This document shows, piece after piece, positions 8,662 through 19,178 of a stretch of DNA of 64,000 bases. Position 1 is the first letter of the stretch. Each line of letters opens with the position of its first letter. This DNA comes from Blastomonas sp. Lineage in GTDB: Bacteria; Pseudomonadota; Alphaproteobacteria; Sphingomonadales; Sphingomonadaceae. Made by a program: the position numbers and the translations under genes. The stretch is from positions 62,001 to 126,000 of the forward strand of contig NZ_JAUCZC010000005.1 in the NCBI RefSeq assembly GCF_030373265.1, written 5' to 3'. The notes under the pieces were generated by a model that was not told the DNA's origin, made no database searches, and saw nothing but the letters and a program-made list of their open reading frames with translations.

Positions 8662-10557
8662 ATGCATTTCGACGATCGCCTGGCCACAGTTCTTGCAGGT
8701 GACGTGCCCAGCGGGGGCGGTGCAGTGGCGCAATATCGGCAACTGGTGGATATTCTTGGTCAGGTCGGCGCAGGGTCGGCCGACGAGCGTCATGCCCTAG
8801 CGCTGGCGCGGATTCATGTGCTGCGCAGCATGGTGAGCGAGGCGGATCGGCTGTCGACGGTCCAGTGTCTATCGGGCCGACTGGTGTCACCGGTGGTGGT
8901 CCAGTATCTCGCAGCGGAATCGCCAGCCGTCGCCAGCGCGGCCGTCCGAGCAGCGCGGCTGTCCGATGATCAATGGGCACGGCTGGTGCCTGCGATGCCC
9001 ACCCGAGCCCGTGGATTCCTGCGTCATCGCCGCGACCTTGGCCCCCGCACGCGCGCGCTGCTCGACCAGTTGGGGCTATACGACACCGCGTTGCCGGATG
9101 CTGCTGCCGGTGCGGCCTATGCTGCAGACCCGGTGGCTGACCTTGCGCCCGCCAAGGCTGAGCCTGCCGAACCGGAGCATCCCGAGCCGGAGGCTGGCGA
9201 ACCTCAGTCTATCGAACCGGGCTTTGCCGAACAGGAGCTTGGTGTTGCAGTTGCCGCCGAGGTGCTCGGCGTATCGTCCGCAGACCCCGATGCCTCGGCA
9301 TCACAGCCTGAAATAGTCGCCGCGCCTGCCGAGCCCGAAACGGGTGGACCGCAAAGCATCGGCGAAATCGTCAAGCGGATCGAGGCGCTGCAGGAAGTTC
9401 GTTTCAGACAGGCCTTGGAAGACCGCCCCTCCACGGGAATAGAAGACTGGAACAGGCTGGGCACGACGCTACAGCCCGATCCGCCGGTTGCGACCGAGGT
9501 CTCCGCTGAGCCTGCGGCCGAACGCCCTGCTGTCGAAGATTTCCAGTTTTCGACCGGGGTCGACGGAGCCATTTCCAGCGTCAGCGGCGTGGCGCTCGGG
9601 GCCGTATTCGGGCTGTCGCTGGCGCTGCCGGCCATGGCCAGGTTTCGCGGCGTGGATGCAGCGGTGGCAACCGCCTTCAGCCGGCGGGTGCCGGTGCGCG
9701 GAGGGCGCGCCCATCTGGGGAGCGCAGCGGGCCTTACCGGCGAATGGCGGGTGGATGCCGACCCCGCATTCGATCGGGCGAGCGGGCGGTTCATCGGCTA
9801 TCATGGTACGGTCCGCCGACCGATGGCGTGGGAGAGCGCCGGGCCACAGGACGAAGGCGCCATGCTCGCGGGCCGTGATGGTCTGCGCCAGATCGTTCAT
9901 GAACTGCGCACACCGCTCAACGCCATCATGGGCTTTTCAGAAATCATCGAGCAGCAGCTGTTCGGACCGGTGGCGGCTGAATACCGCAACATGGCGCTAC
10001 GCATCCGCCAGGACGCGCGGCAGCTGCTCAGTGGCTTTGACGACCTGGACACCGCGCTGCGGCTGGACCGCAATGCCATCGACGATCCTTCGGGCCATAT
10101 CGACCTTTCCGAGGTCCTCGCCAGGCTGAAGGGCCGGGTGCAGCCGCTGATCGAGCATTCAGGCGCCAGCCTGATGCTGGACAGCGCTCCAGCAGCCGTC
10201 ATTGCCATGTCGCCTCAAGCGATCGATCGCATCGTGCCCAGGCTTGCCGGTGCGCTGATCGGCAGCTGCGAGCCTGGCGAAGTGCTGTATCTGTCGTTTG
10301 CACCGCACGCCGACGCGCTGGATATGCGTTTCACTCGTCCATTGTCCCTCACCGGCCAGGACGAGGACGCGCTGTTCGATGTCGACCGGGTGGGGGCAGG
10401 GCAGGATACCGGCGGCCCGCTGCTGGGGCTTGGGTTCTGCCTTCGGCTGGTGCGAAACCTGCTGTCTGCTCAGGGCGGCGAGCTGGCGATCGAGCCCGAT
10501 GCTCTGCGCTTGACGTTGCCCTGCACGCGGATTAGCGCAGAAGCCGCGCGATCCTAG
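8662..10557 (+). CDS. Soluble histidine kinase with degenerate ATPase domain
   Basis: A 631-residue protein without a signal peptide or membrane span. The N-terminal 150 residues are helical and of unknown function. Residues about 155-300 are a Pro/Glu/Ala-rich low-complexity linker. A HisKA dimerisation helix carries the phospho-acceptor His413 (QIVHELRTPLNAIMGFSEI). The C-terminal ATP-binding domain keeps an LGLGFCLRLVRNLLSAQGG box, but a clear N box is missing, so activity is uncertain. I choose the ATG at 8662; earlier in-frame starts would add an unconserved Cys-rich leader. No response regulator is adjacent. Confidence 0.72.
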   Translation: MHFDDRLATVLAGDVPSGGGAVAQYRQLVDILGQVGAGSADERHALALARIHVLRSMVSEADRLSTVQCLSGRLVSPVVVQYLAAESPAVASAAVRAARLSDDQWARLVPAMPTRARGFLRHRRDLGPRTRALLDQLGLYDTALPDAAAGAAYAADPVADLAPAKAEPAEPEHPEPEAGEPQSIEPGFAEQELGVAVAAEVLGVSSADPDASASQPEIVAAPAEPETGGPQSIGEIVKRIEALQEVRFRQALEDRPSTGIEDWNRLGTTLQPDPPVATEVSAEPAAERPAVEDFQFSTGVDGAISSVSGVALGAVFGLSLALPAMARFRGVDAAVATAFSRRVPVRGGRAHLGSAAGLTGEWRVDADPAFDRASGRFIGYHGTVRRPMAWESAGPQDEGAMLAGRDGLRQIVHELRTPLNAIMGFSEIIEQQLFGPVAAEYRNMALRIRQDARQLLSGFDDLDTALRLDRNAIDDPSGHIDLSEVLARLKGRVQPLIEHSGASLMLDSAPAAVIAMSPQAIDRIVPRLAGALIGSCEPGEVLYLSFAPHADALDMRFTRPLSLTGQDEDALFDVDRVGAGQDTGGPLLGLGFCLRLVRNLLSAQGGELAIEPDALRLTLPCTRISAEAARS

Positions 10558-10628
10558 CCTGAGGGTGCGCGCAGGTCGGGATGCCGGGGGGCGCCTGCCT
10601 GCGGACTGCGACCCCGTTAACCAAGGCG

Positions 10629-11624
10629 ATGTGGATGACCTTTGCAAGATTGCCGGGCAAGGACGATTTCGTCCGGTTCTCTCCCGATTTCGGGCAACGG
10701 TATCTGGTCACCATCGATGTCGAGGAAGAGTTCGACTGGAGTCGCCCCATCCAGCGCGATGGCTATTCGCTCGATGCGCTCGACGCGATCATCGACTTTC
10801 AGACCCTGTGTGAACAATATGGCGTAACGCCGCTGTATCTCGTTGACTGGCCGATCATCTCGGACCCGCGCGGCAAGGAAATCTATGGGTCTCTGGTGCG
10901 CGAAGGGCGCGCCGAGGTGGGGATCCAGTTGCACCCCTGGGTCAACCCGCCCTTCGAGGAAGAGGTCACCCAGCGCAACACGTATGCTGGCAACCTCCCG
11001 CCCGAACTGGAGCGCGCAAAGTTTCTGGCGTTGCGCGATGCCATCGCCGATGCCACCGGCAGGCAGCCGATCGCCTATCGCGCGGGGCGGTATGGTATCG
11101 GCGCGCAAACGCTCAACCTGTTGCGCGAAACCGGTGTGCGGTTCGATACGTCGGTACGGTCCAATTTCGACTACAGCCAGGCCGAAGGCCCCGATTTCTC
11201 GCACTATCCGCTCGAGCCCTATTGGCTGGACAAGGCGCTTGATATCGTCGAACTGCCGGTGACGTCGGTCTATTGGGGGCTGTTGCGCAGGCAGGGGACC
11301 AGCTTCCCATTGGCGCACATGGCGGGCTTCACCAAATCGCTGATGGCGCGCGGACGCCTGCTCGAGCGCATTTCCCTGACGCCCGAAGGCATATCGGTCA
11401 CCGAGGTCATCCGCGGCATCGATATTGCGCTCGACGACGGACTGCCGGTGCTCAACTTCTCGTTCCATTCGCCCTCGTTGCGGCCGGGCCACACGCCCTA
11501 TGTGCGCGGTCCGGAAGATGTCGAAGCATTTTTCGACTGGTGGCATCAGGTGTTGTCCTATCTCGCCCATCGCGAGATCCGGCCGACATGTATCGCCGAG
11601 ATAGACACTGCCATCGTCCGCTGA
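10629..11624 (+). CDS. Polysaccharide-deacetylase-like protein (WalW-type)
   Basis: A 331-residue protein related to the NodB/polysaccharide deacetylase fold. TIDVEEEFDW near the N-terminus matches the Asp-bearing first motif, GIQLHPWVNPPFEE resembles the His motif of the fold, and FSFHSPSLRPGHTPY near residue 280 resembles the late His motif. It lacks a signal peptide, so it acts in the cytoplasm or its substrate is a precursor. The start is ATG 10629 (ATG 10635 is equally possible). It lies 71 bp after the histidine kinase on the same strand and may be cotranscribed. Confidence 0.72.
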   Translation: MWMTFARLPGKDDFVRFSPDFGQRYLVTIDVEEEFDWSRPIQRDGYSLDALDAIIDFQTLCEQYGVTPLYLVDWPIISDPRGKEIYGSLVREGRAEVGIQLHPWVNPPFEEEVTQRNTYAGNLPPELERAKFLALRDAIADATGRQPIAYRAGRYGIGAQTLNLLRETGVRFDTSVRSNFDYSQAEGPDFSHYPLEPYWLDKALDIVELPVTSVYWGLLRRQGTSFPLAHMAGFTKSLMARGRLLERISLTPEGISVTEVIRGIDIALDDGLPVLNFSFHSPSLRPGHTPYVRGPEDVEAFFDWWHQVLSYLAHREIRPTCIAEIDTAIVR

Positions 11625-11719
11625 TTGCCAACCTGCATATCGCGAGCGATCCGCCACGTTTTTCCCGCTTGCATTGCCGCCCTGCGCTGGGGTAACCGCG
11701 CGGATGGCACAGCCAGGAC

Positions 11720-11796
11720 GGGCCTGTAGCTCAGTTGGTTAGAGCTGGCCGCTCATAACGGCTAGGTCGGGGGTTCGAGTCCCTCCGGGCCCACCA
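11720..11796 (+). tRNA. tRNA with CAU anticodon, probably tRNA-Ile2
   Basis: A 77-nt cloverleaf with encoded CCA end. The anticodon CAT is at 11754-11756. CAU serves initiator Met, elongator Met and lysidine-modified Ile2. The acceptor stem GGGCCTG has C4-G69 and C5-G68, the pairs that favour recognition by the lysidine synthetase TilS in E. coli; elongator Met there has U4-A69 and A5-U68. The fully paired 1-72 end argues against initiator Met. Ile2 is therefore preferred, by inference. Confidence 0.9.
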
Positions 11797-11875
11797 TTTC
11801 CCCGATCGGGATCATGCGGTATCGATGCCGCCGCGTGCTTCGGATGCGGCTAGCGAACCGGAAGAAGGTGCTGAG

Positions 11876-12391
11876 GTGATCCGATCCATTTTGCTCTCGG
11901 CTGCAGTGCTGTGCGCATGTCCGCAGGCTCTGGCCCAAGTCCAGGCAGATCAGCCTCCGGCAGGGACGGTCGAGCGCCACCTCAATCCGGCGCCATCGAT
12001 CATTCTCGACAGCGTGACCATTCCGTCCGGTGCCGAGATTCTGATGCTCAGCGGCCAGATCGCCGACCCCATCGACCCTGCCAGCACAAACAGCCTTGCA
12101 GCTTTTGGCGACACCCGGACGCAGACGATCAGCACGCTCCGCAAGATCGAGGCGGCGCTGGGACGGCGGGGTTATGCCCTGTCGGATGTCGTCAAGCTTA
12201 CGGTGTTCGTGGTCGCCGACCCCCGCCTCGAAGGCCGCATGGACTTTGCCGGGTTCAATGCGGGATATCGCGAATTTTTCGGCACGGCGGCAAACCCCAA
12301 TCTCGTGGCGCGCTCGACCGTCCAGGTTGCCGGGCTGGCGGGACCGCATTATCTGATCGAAATCGAGGCGATCGCGGCCAAGGCTCGATAG
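11876..12391 (+). CDS. Exported RidA/YjgF-family protein
   Basis: A 171-residue protein with a signal peptide (IRSILLSAAVLCACPQALAQ) and a RidA domain: LMLSGQIAD, QTISTLRKIEAALGRRGYAL, DVVKLTVFVV and NLVARSTVQVAGLAGPHYL, including the conserved Arg of the ARSTV strand. Cytosolic RidA hydrolyses reactive enamines; this version should act in the periplasm on an unknown imine or related compound. The GTG start at 11876 is preferred since GAAGAAGG lies seven bases upstream; an ATG at 11825 would put 17 acidic residues ahead of the signal peptide. Confidence 0.82.
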   Translation: MIRSILLSAAVLCACPQALAQVQADQPPAGTVERHLNPAPSIILDSVTIPSGAEILMLSGQIADPIDPASTNSLAAFGDTRTQTISTLRKIEAALGRRGYALSDVVKLTVFVVADPRLEGRMDFAGFNAGYREFFGTAANPNLVARSTVQVAGLAGPHYLIEIEAIAAKAR

Positions 12392-12634
12392 GTGCTCTGT
12401 CGCTTGGTAGGCTGCACACCCGGCACGCCGCCAGCCCGAAAAGTGCAAACGTGACGCCGGGGCGTTTCATGGGTTGCAATCCGGCGACAACGGGCTAGAC
12501 ACCCGGCTCGGCAAACTGCTCATGCAGATGAGACTGGCCGCCAAGGGCCCGGAGCGATCCCGGCTTATGGCGTGCCAAGATCATCACACGCAGTTGTCAG
12601 CAGCGATCGGCTCAACGGCCGGTCGATCCAGGAT

Positions 12635-12714
<80 letters not shown>

Positions 12715-12764
12715 TTTTCGCGAACAGCGTTGTATTCGCCGGCGCCTTATCGCCTGCGCGCCGG

Positions 12765-13487
12765 TCAGTGATAGCGGCGCAGCAGACCTGCGAGCTTGCC
12801 TTGGACCTGGACTTCGTGCGGAGCATAAAACTGCGGGTCATAGGCAGCATTGGCCGGATCGAGCCGGATGCGACCGTTTTCGCGGCGCAGGTATTTGAGC
12901 GTTGCCTCCTCGCCGCGGACCAGTGCCACGACAATTTCCCCATCGCGCGCGGACTCGGTGCGCAGGATGAGCGCAAAATCGCCATCCAGGATGCCTGCCT
13001 CGATCATCGAATCACCCGAAACCTCAAGCGCATAATGCTCTCCGCTGCCCAGCAAGGCTGCGGGTACGGGCAGGATTTCGGTGCCTTCGAAGGCTTCGAT
13101 CGGGGCGCCGGCGGCAATGCGGCCATGCAGCGGGATCTCGAGCACATTGTAGTTGGCGGGCGCCGGAACCGGTACTTTGCGCGCGGCCTTCAGGCTGACG
13201 ACGTTGCTCTTGGCAGCGTCCGACTTCGCCCCGGCCGCTGCGACCAGTTCCTTGGCGCGCGGCTTGACGCTCGCTTCGGGCAGCTTGAGGATTTCCAGCG
13301 CACGCGCCCGATTGGGCAGGCGCCGGATAAAGCCGCGTTCTTCGAGCGCGCTGATCAGCCGGTGGACGCCGGACTTGGACTTCAGATCGAGCGCTTCCTT
13401 CATTTCCTCGAACGAGGGGGAAATTCCATTTTCCTCCAGCCGTTCCTGGATAAAGCGGATCAGATCGTGTTGTTTGCGGGTCAGCAT
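12765..13487 (-). CDS. lexA: LexA repressor
   Basis: A 240-residue SOS repressor. The winged HTH is at residues 1-65 ([37 protein letters not shown]). Self-cleavage occurs between Ala126 and Gly127 ([10 protein letters not shown]), with Ser160 (SGDSM) and Lys198 (ATLKYL) as the catalytic pair. The linker of about 40 residues is longer than in E. coli (202 aa), as is usual in alphaproteobacteria. The ATG at 13487 begins the conserved MLTRKQ; an upstream start would overlap the operator. It follows moeA after 89 bp and is controlled by its own LexA box. Confidence 0.97.
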   Translation of the reverse strand: MLTRKQHDLIRFIQERLEENGISPSFEEMKEALDLKSKSGVHRLISALEERGFIRRLPNRARALEILKLPEASVKPRAKELVAAAGAKSDAAKSNVVSLKAARKVPVPAPANYNVLEIPLHGRIAAGAPIEAFEGTEILPVPAALLGSGEHYALEVSGDSMIEAGILDGDFALILRTESARDGEIVVALVRGEEATLKYLRRENGRIRLDPANAAYDPQFYAPHEVQVQGKLAGLLRRYH

Positions 13488-13524
13488 GCCGAATGTTCCT
13501 TTCTGCGCCGGTCGGTCGGCGGTC

Positions 13525-13539
13525 GAACGAATACGGAAC
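13525..13539 (-). promoter_or_regulatory. LexA (SOS) box of lexA
   Basis: On the coding strand the site reads GTTCCGTATTCGTTC, an exact match to the alphaproteobacterial SOS box GTTC-N7-GTTC. It lies 37 bp upstream of the lexA start, as expected for autorepression. Confidence 0.93.
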
Positions 13540-13576
13540 AATTACGAAACAAAGCCGGTCAGGTCAAGAGATTGTG

Positions 13577-14779
13577 TCAGCGATGGCGATCGAGCGCAAT
13601 ATAGTCGATCGGCTCGCCTGTCTGCGCTTCGGGCTGGAACGGCGCGCGGATCACCAAGGCGTTGGCGGTCTGAAGCGACGACAGGGCTCCGCTGTCCTGG
13701 CTGCGGACCGGCTCGAGCACGCCGTCCGATAGAACCGCCCGGACATAATCCTGCCGCGCGCCGTTGGCGGGGAACGGCCCGCCTGCAGGTGCCCGCAGGA
13801 CGTCGGGCAGAACCTGTCGAAAGCCGGCAAACGTCTTCACAAGCGGCAGCAGCAGGAGCAGCGCGGTGACATAGGCGGACACCGGGTTTCCTGGCAGGCC
13901 AAGAACGACGGCATTGCCGAGGCGGCCCACCATCACCGGCTTGCCCGGGCGCATTGCGATCCGCCAGAAATCAACCGTTCCACCGCAATCGATCAACGCA
14001 GGCTGGATCAGGTCATGATCGCCGACCGATGCGCCGCCGGTGGTGACGATGATGTCGGCACCGCGATGTTCCTGCAAGGCTGCAGCGATCGGCTCGAGCC
14101 GGTCGGGCAGCAAAGCCGGCATGGTGACGTCTACCGGCAGGCCCTGCAGCATGGCAGCCAGCATGATGCCGTTGCTGGCAGGGATATGCGCCGTGCTGGG
14201 CAGGGGGGCGCCTGGCGGCATAAGTTCGTCGCCGGTGCTGAGGATGGTCACGCGCACCGGGGCATGCACGTTGAGGTGGCCATGCCCCGCCATCGCCGCG
14301 AGCGCGAGCAGCCGCGCATCGACCCGCGTTGCCGCCGACGCCAGCTCAGCGCCTTGAGCGAAATCATGCCCTGCCCGCCGGATGTGCGCGCCGGGGCGGG
14401 GCGGGCCATCTCCGATGAGGGTGAGCGTGGCGCGCTCGACCGACGTGTCTTCCTGCACCACGACCGTATCGGCACCATCGGGCACGATCGCGCCGGTCGA
14501 GATGCGGATTGCCTCTTGGCTGGCCAGCTTGCCGGTGAACGGTCGTCCCGCTGCGCTTTCGCCGGTGATCGTCCAAGGGCCCGGCAGGTCTGCGGCGCGC
14601 ACGGCATAGCCGTCCATCGCGGAAAGATCAGCCGCAGGCTGGCTGCGCAGGGCGATCAACGGCTCGGCGATGACATGGCCGTTGGCCTTGAGCAGTTCGA
14701 CCGAAATGGCAGGTTTTGGCGAAGCGAGCGCGAGCAACCGGGCCTGTGCTTCGGCCAGCGGGATCAGCCCGCCCGCCAT
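13577..14779 (-). CDS. moeA: Molybdopterin molybdotransferase MoeA
   Basis: A 400-residue enzyme that inserts molybdate into adenylylated molybdopterin. Typical features are SAMDGYAV near residue 55, STGDELMPPG, TTGGASVGDHDL in the MPT-binding domain and LPGNPVSAYVT. Length is normal (E. coli 411). Its start codon overlaps the moaC stop by one base. The molybdenum cofactor would feed the xanthine-oxidase-type hydroxylase encoded at 40.7-44.5 kb among other enzymes. Confidence 0.96.
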   Translation of the reverse strand: MAGGLIPLAEAQARLLALASPKPAISVELLKANGHVIAEPLIALRSQPAADLSAMDGYAVRAADLPGPWTITGESAAGRPFTGKLASQEAIRISTGAIVPDGADTVVVQEDTSVERATLTLIGDGPPRPGAHIRRAGHDFAQGAELASAATRVDARLLALAAMAGHGHLNVHAPVRVTILSTGDELMPPGAPLPSTAHIPASNGIMLAAMLQGLPVDVTMPALLPDRLEPIAAALQEHRGADIIVTTGGASVGDHDLIQPALIDCGGTVDFWRIAMRPGKPVMVGRLGNAVVLGLPGNPVSAYVTALLLLLPLVKTFAGFRQVLPDVLRAPAGGPFPANGARQDYVRAVLSDGVLEPVRSQDSGALSSLQTANALVIRAPFQPEAQTGEPIDYIALDRHR

Positions 14780-15249
14780 CAGGATGCGGCCCAGTCGCCC
14801 GACTTGCCGCCGCTCTTGGCGAGCAGCCGGACAGGCCCGATCACCATGGCCTTGTCGAGCGCCTTGGCCATGTCGTAGATGGTGAGCAGCGCGATGCTGG
14901 CGGCGGTCAGCGCCTCCATCTCCACCCCGGTCTTGCCGGTCGTGCGCACCCGGGTTTCGACGCGGACGCCGCTATCGGTGTAATCGAAATCGACCGAGAC
15001 GCTGCTGATCGGCAGCGGATGACACAGGGGTATGAGGCTGCTGGTCTGCTTGGCCGCCATGATACCCGCGATGCGCGCCGTGCCCAGGACATCGCCTTTC
15101 TTGATATCACCCGCGCGGATGGCGGCGATCACTTCGGGCGCCATGCTGATCGCCCCTTCGGCCACCGCTTCGCGCACCGTATCGGCCTTGGCGGAGACAT
15201 CCACCATGTGCGCCGCGCCGCTGGCGTCGAGATGGGTGAGGCCGGCCAT
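14779..15249 (-). CDS. moaC: Cyclic pyranopterin monophosphate synthase MoaC
   Basis: A 156-residue enzyme that forms cPMP, the first committed pterin of the molybdenum cofactor pathway, after MoaA. Hallmarks: [44 protein letters not shown] and [19 protein letters not shown]. It overlaps trpC by one base upstream and moeA by one base downstream. moaA is not in the window. Confidence 0.97.
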   Translation of the reverse strand: MAGLTHLDASGAAHMVDVSAKADTVREAVAEGAISMAPEVIAAIRAGDIKKGDVLGTARIAGIMAAKQTSSLIPLCHPLPISSVSVDFDYTDSGVRVETRVRTTGKTGVEMEALTAASIALLTIYDMAKALDKAMVIGPVRLLAKSGGKSGDWAAS

Positions 15250-16043
15250 CAGTTGCCCGAGCCGGTGAGCAATTCGCGTGTTGCGCGGGTAATGTCATCC
15301 TGTCGCATCAGCGATTCCCCGACGAGGAAACTGCGCACGCCGTGCCGGCTCAGCCGCACGCAATCGTCATGCGTGTAGATTCCACTTTCCGAGACCGGAA
15401 TATAGCCTTCGGGGATCAGCTTCACCAGCCGCTCGGTATTGGCGATGTCGGTCTCGAAGCTGCGCAGGTCGCGGTTGTTGACGCCGATCAGCGGCGAGCG
15501 CAGCTTGAGCGCGCGTTCGAGTTCGTCCTCGTCGTGCACCTCGATCAGCACGTCCATCCCCAAGTCGAGCGCGGCAGTTTCGATATCTGCCATTGTCGAA
15601 TCGTCTAGCGCGGCGACGATGATCAGCACCGCATCGGCGCCCAAGGCGCGGCTTTCGGCCACCTGCCAGACATCGACCATGAAATCCTTGCGCAGGCAGG
15701 GCAGGTCGCACGCGGCGCGCGCAGCGAGCAGGAAATCGTCATGCCCCTCGAAATAGGGCACATCGGTGAGCACCGAAAGGCACGCAGCGCCGCCTGCCTG
15801 ATAGGCCGCCGCGTGCGCTGCAGGATCGAAATCGGCGCGGATCAGCCCCTTGGACGGGCTGGCGCGCTTGATCTCGGCGATCAGACCGAAGCCGCTTTCC
15901 GAGGCCCGCACCAGCGCCTTGGCAAAACCGCGCGGTGCGCTGGCGTCAGCGGCGCGCTTTTCCATCTCGGCAAGCGAGGCAAGGCCCTTGCGCCGCTCGA
16001 CCTCGATCGCTTTGACCGAGCAGATTTCTTCCAGCTTGTTCAT
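15249..16043 (-). CDS. trpC: Indole-3-glycerol-phosphate synthase
   Basis: A 264-residue TIM-barrel enzyme of tryptophan synthesis that converts CdRP to indole-3-glycerol phosphate. Key motifs are [15 protein letters not shown] with the catalytic Lys, [23 protein letters not shown] and VSESGI. It is monofunctional, unlike E. coli TrpC-TrpF; trpF is not present here. It overlaps trpD by four bases. Confidence 0.98.
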   Translation of the reverse strand: MNKLEEICSVKAIEVERRKGLASLAEMEKRAADASAPRGFAKALVRASESGFGLIAEIKRASPSKGLIRADFDPAAHAAAYQAGGAACLSVLTDVPYFEGHDDFLLAARAACDLPCLRKDFMVDVWQVAESRALGADAVLIIVAALDDSTMADIETAALDLGMDVLIEVHDEDELERALKLRSPLIGVNNRDLRSFETDIANTERLVKLIPEGYIPVSESGIYTHDDCVRLSRHGVRSFLVGESLMRQDDITRATRELLTGSGN

Positions 16044-17041
16044 GCGGCGGCTTTCGTAAAATCGATCCAGCAGTTGAGCAGCGCATTGGCGAGCCCCTTG
16101 TCGATTGCTTCGGCCGCTTCTTCCGCGCCATCGGCAAGCGAGTCGACTTCGCCCGCGATCAACAGCGCGGCCGCAGCGTTGAACAGCACCGCATCACGAT
16201 AGGCACCGGTTTCGCCTTGCAGCAGCCGCCGCAGCGCGGCTGCGTTGAAAGCCGCATCGCCGCCACGAATCGCCTCGATCGGGTGCACGGGGAGCCCGGC
16301 ATCCGCGGCCTGCCAGCGTTTCATGATCACGCCGTCGGCGCCGATATCGGCGACCTCGTTGCCGCCTGCCAACGACAGCTCGTCAAGCCCTTCGTCGCCC
16401 GAGACGATCAGCGAATGCTCGGTGCCCAGCATGTCGAGCGCCTCGGCATAGACATGGACATAGCCCGGGCGCGCGATGCCGATCAGCTGGCGGTTGACCC
16501 GCGCCGGGTTGGCGAGCGGTCCCATCAGGTTGAAGATCGTGCGCTTGCCGATCTTCTGGCGGATCGGCTGGATCCGCCGCATCGCCGGGTGGTGATTGAC
16601 CGCGAACAGGAAGCAGATGCCGATCTCGGCGAGCGACTGCTCGGCGGTCGCGCCTGCCGCCGTCATGTCCATGCCCAGCGCCTTGAGCGTATCGGCGGCG
16701 CCCGCCTTGGATGACGCTGCGCGGTTGCCATGCTTGGCGACCGGCACATCGCACGCGGCGACCACCAGCGACACGGCGGTCGAGACGTTGAGGCTGTGAT
16801 GACCGTCGCCGCCGGTGCCGCAGACATCGATGGCGTTGGCAGGCGCGGCAATCGGGATCAGCCGGTCGCGCAACGCCTGCGCCGCGGCGGCGATCTCGAT
16901 CGCGGTTTCGCCGCGCTCGGACAAAGCGATCAGGAACTGCGCGATCGCTTCGTCTTCGACTGTTCCGTCGAGGATGGCGGCAAAGGCATCGGCGGCGGCG
17001 TCACGGCCGAGCGGATGGCTGGTGTCGGGCAGGCGGGTCAT
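16040..17041 (-). CDS. trpD: Anthranilate phosphoribosyltransferase
   Basis: A 333-residue enzyme that joins anthranilate to PRPP. The PRPP site [15 protein letters not shown] is near residue 73, with [15 protein letters not shown] and MGPLANPA further on, as usual in the family. It is separate from trpG rather than fused. Four-base overlaps on both sides indicate translational coupling. Confidence 0.98.
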   Translation of the reverse strand: MTRLPDTSHPLGRDAAADAFAAILDGTVEDEAIAQFLIALSERGETAIEIAAAAQALRDRLIPIAAPANAIDVCGTGGDGHHSLNVSTAVSLVVAACDVPVAKHGNRAASSKAGAADTLKALGMDMTAAGATAEQSLAEIGICFLFAVNHHPAMRRIQPIRQKIGKRTIFNLMGPLANPARVNRQLIGIARPGYVHVYAEALDMLGTEHSLIVSGDEGLDELSLAGGNEVADIGADGVIMKRWQAADAGLPVHPIEAIRGGDAAFNAAALRRLLQGETGAYRDAVLFNAAAALLIAGEVDSLADGAEEAAEAIDKGLANALLNCWIDFTKAAA

Positions 17042-17658
17042 GCGAGCAACTCCGCGCGCATCGGCTTCACCTCGATCCCGGCGATCTCCAGGAAATTGGC
17101 GAGCATCCGGTGGCCGAACTGGGTGGCAATGCTTTCCGGGTGGAACTGGACCCCGTGGATCGGCAGGCTGGCATGGCGGAAGCCCATGACATGCGCCGTC
17201 GAGCCGTCGTCCACCGCGATGCGGGCATTGACCTGCAGGCTGGACGGCAGGCTCGCCTCGGGCACCACCAGCGAGTGATAGCGCGTCGCCTGGAAGGGCG
17301 AGGGCAGCCCGGCGAACATGCCGCTGTCGTCATGCACCACCGGCGATGTCTTGCCGTGCATCAGCCCGCCGCGAACGACCTCGCCGCCGAAATGCTGGCC
17401 GATCGACTGGTGCCCGAGGCATACGCCGAGCAGCGGCCGCTGCGCATCGGCGCAGGCTGCGACCAGATCGAGCGAAATCCCCGCCTCGTTGGGCGTGCAC
17501 GGTCCGGGCGAAATCAGGAACGCCTGCGCGTTGGTTGCGATCGCCTCGCGCGCGGTCAATGCATCGTTGCGCTCGACACGGACCTCCGCCCCAAGTTCCA
17601 TCAGATAATGGACCAGATTGTAGGTGAAGCTGTCGTAGTTATCGATAACCAGGATCAC
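17038..17658 (-). CDS. trpG: Anthranilate synthase glutamine amidotransferase subunit
   Basis: A 206-residue class I glutamine amidotransferase that supplies ammonia to TrpE. The nucleophile is the Cys in [17 protein letters not shown], and the catalytic His-Glu is in [10 protein letters not shown]. The N-terminus begins [15 protein letters not shown]. The start is a GTG at 17658 overlapping the trpE stop (GTGA), chosen because the conserved fold begins immediately. A pabA role is also possible, but the trp context decides for trpG. Confidence 0.95.
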   Translation of the reverse strand: MILVIDNYDSFTYNLVHYLMELGAEVRVERNDALTAREAIATNAQAFLISPGPCTPNEAGISLDLVAACADAQRPLLGVCLGHQSIGQHFGGEVVRGGLMHGKTSPVVHDDSGMFAGLPSPFQATRYHSLVVPEASLPSSLQVNARIAVDDGSTAHVMGFRHASLPIHGVQFHPESIATQFGHRMLANFLEIAGIEVKPMRAELLA

Positions 17659-19178
17659 TGCCCGTACCCCGCTTCGCTGGCCAGCCGCAATGCCTCGCGC
17701 GCGGCAGCGAACAGCGCGCCGGCCTTGGCTTCGCATTCGCGCTGTTCGTATTCGGGAACGCTGTCGGCGACGATGCCTGCGCCCGCCTGGACGTGCATCG
17801 TGCCATCGCGGACGATCGCGGTGCGCAGCACGATGCAGCTGTCGACCGAGCCGTCGGGCGCGAAATAGCCGACACCACCTGCGTAAGCCCCGCGCGTTTC
17901 CGGCTCGAGCGAGGCAATGATTTCGCATGCGCGCACCTTGGGCGCGCCGCTGACCGTGCCTGCAGGAAAGCCTGCGAACAGGGCATCGATGGCGTCGCGG
18001 TCGGGCACCAGCTCACCGACGACATTGCTGACGATATGCATCACATGGCTGTACTGTTCGACGGTGAAGCTGTCGGTGACGCGCACCGTGCCGGCTTTCG
18101 CCACGCGCCCGACATCGTTGCGGCCCAGATCGAGCAGCATCTGGTGTTCGGCGAGCTCCTTGGGGTCGGCGAGCAGGCTGGTGCGGTTCTCGATATCTTC
18201 GGCAGGCGTCTTGCCGCGCGGGCGGGTCCCGGCGATCGGGCGGATGGTGACCTCGCCGTCGCGCACCCGCACCAGAATCTCGGGGCTCGATCCGATCAGC
18301 GCGAGACCGGGCAGATCGAGAAAATAGAGGAACGGCGAGGGGTTCACCCGCCGCAGCGCGCGATAAAGCTCGATCGGCGGCAGCGCAAACGGCGCGGTGA
18401 AGCGCTGGGCGAGCACCACCTGGAACACGTCGCCGGCCTCGATATAGTCCTTGGCCTTGAGCACCATGTCGCGATAGCGCCCGGGTGCCAGCACCGGCGA
18501 CGGCGTCAGCGCCAGCGGGTTCGCATCGGAATCGCGCGACGGCGCGGGCAGCGCGGCCTGCAGCGCGCGTTCGGCGGCATCGAGGCGCTCTTCAGCCAAG
18601 GCGATCACCCGATCCGGGTCGGTCTCGCCTTCGGCCCAGACCGGCGCGATCAGGAACAGCTCGTCCTTCAGCCGATCGAAGATCAGCAGCACCGTCGGCC
18701 GCACGAACAGCATGTCGGGCAGGGCAAGGTCGGACTGCGGCGCGCGGGGCAGATCCTCGACCAGACCGATCGTCTCATAGCCGAAATAGCCCACCAGGAA
18801 CGCCAGCGCGCGCGGCAGTTCGGGCGGAACATCCATCCGGCAGCGTTCTGAGAGCGTGCGCAACGCGTGCATCGATCCTTCCGAGCAGGGCGCAAAGGCC
18901 GCGCGGTCCGCGGACCAGGCAGCATTGATCTCAGCGCGCTCGGCAGAGGCGCGGAACACCAGATCGGGCGCGATGCCGACGAAGCTGTGCCGTGCGCGCG
19001 TCTCGCCACCCTCGACCGACTCGAGCAGGAAATCACCGCGCTCGGGCTCGATCAGCTTGAGCGCTGCGGACACGGGGGTTTCGGTATCGGCGATACGCCG
19101 CCGCCAGATCAATGCCGATCGGCCATCCGCCAGAGCGGTTCGCGCCGCTGCGACATTCTGGCTCGCGGTGCCGCGCAT
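17655..19178 (-). CDS. trpE: Anthranilate synthase component I
   Basis: A 507-residue chorismate-utilising enzyme, the first step to tryptophan. The N-terminal [10 protein letters not shown] matches the LLES element of the tryptophan feedback site, and the C-terminal half has the chorismate-binding core: [37 protein letters not shown] and [20 protein letters not shown]. The ATG at 19178 overlaps the ppiD stop by one base (TGATG); frame upstream of it is only ppiD antiframe. No leader peptide or attenuator is seen, since ppiD directly precedes it. Confidence 0.97.
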   Translation of the reverse strand: MRGTASQNVAAARTALADGRSALIWRRRIADTETPVSAALKLIEPERGDFLLESVEGGETRARHSFVGIAPDLVFRASAERAEINAAWSADRAAFAPCSEGSMHALRTLSERCRMDVPPELPRALAFLVGYFGYETIGLVEDLPRAPQSDLALPDMLFVRPTVLLIFDRLKDELFLIAPVWAEGETDPDRVIALAEERLDAAERALQAALPAPSRDSDANPLALTPSPVLAPGRYRDMVLKAKDYIEAGDVFQVVLAQRFTAPFALPPIELYRALRRVNPSPFLYFLDLPGLALIGSSPEILVRVRDGEVTIRPIAGTRPRGKTPAEDIENRTSLLADPKELAEHQMLLDLGRNDVGRVAKAGTVRVTDSFTVEQYSHVMHIVSNVVGELVPDRDAIDALFAGFPAGTVSGAPKVRACEIIASLEPETRGAYAGGVGYFAPDGSVDSCIVLRTAIVRDGTMHVQAGAGIVADSVPEYEQRECEAKAGALFAAAREALRLASEAGYGQ

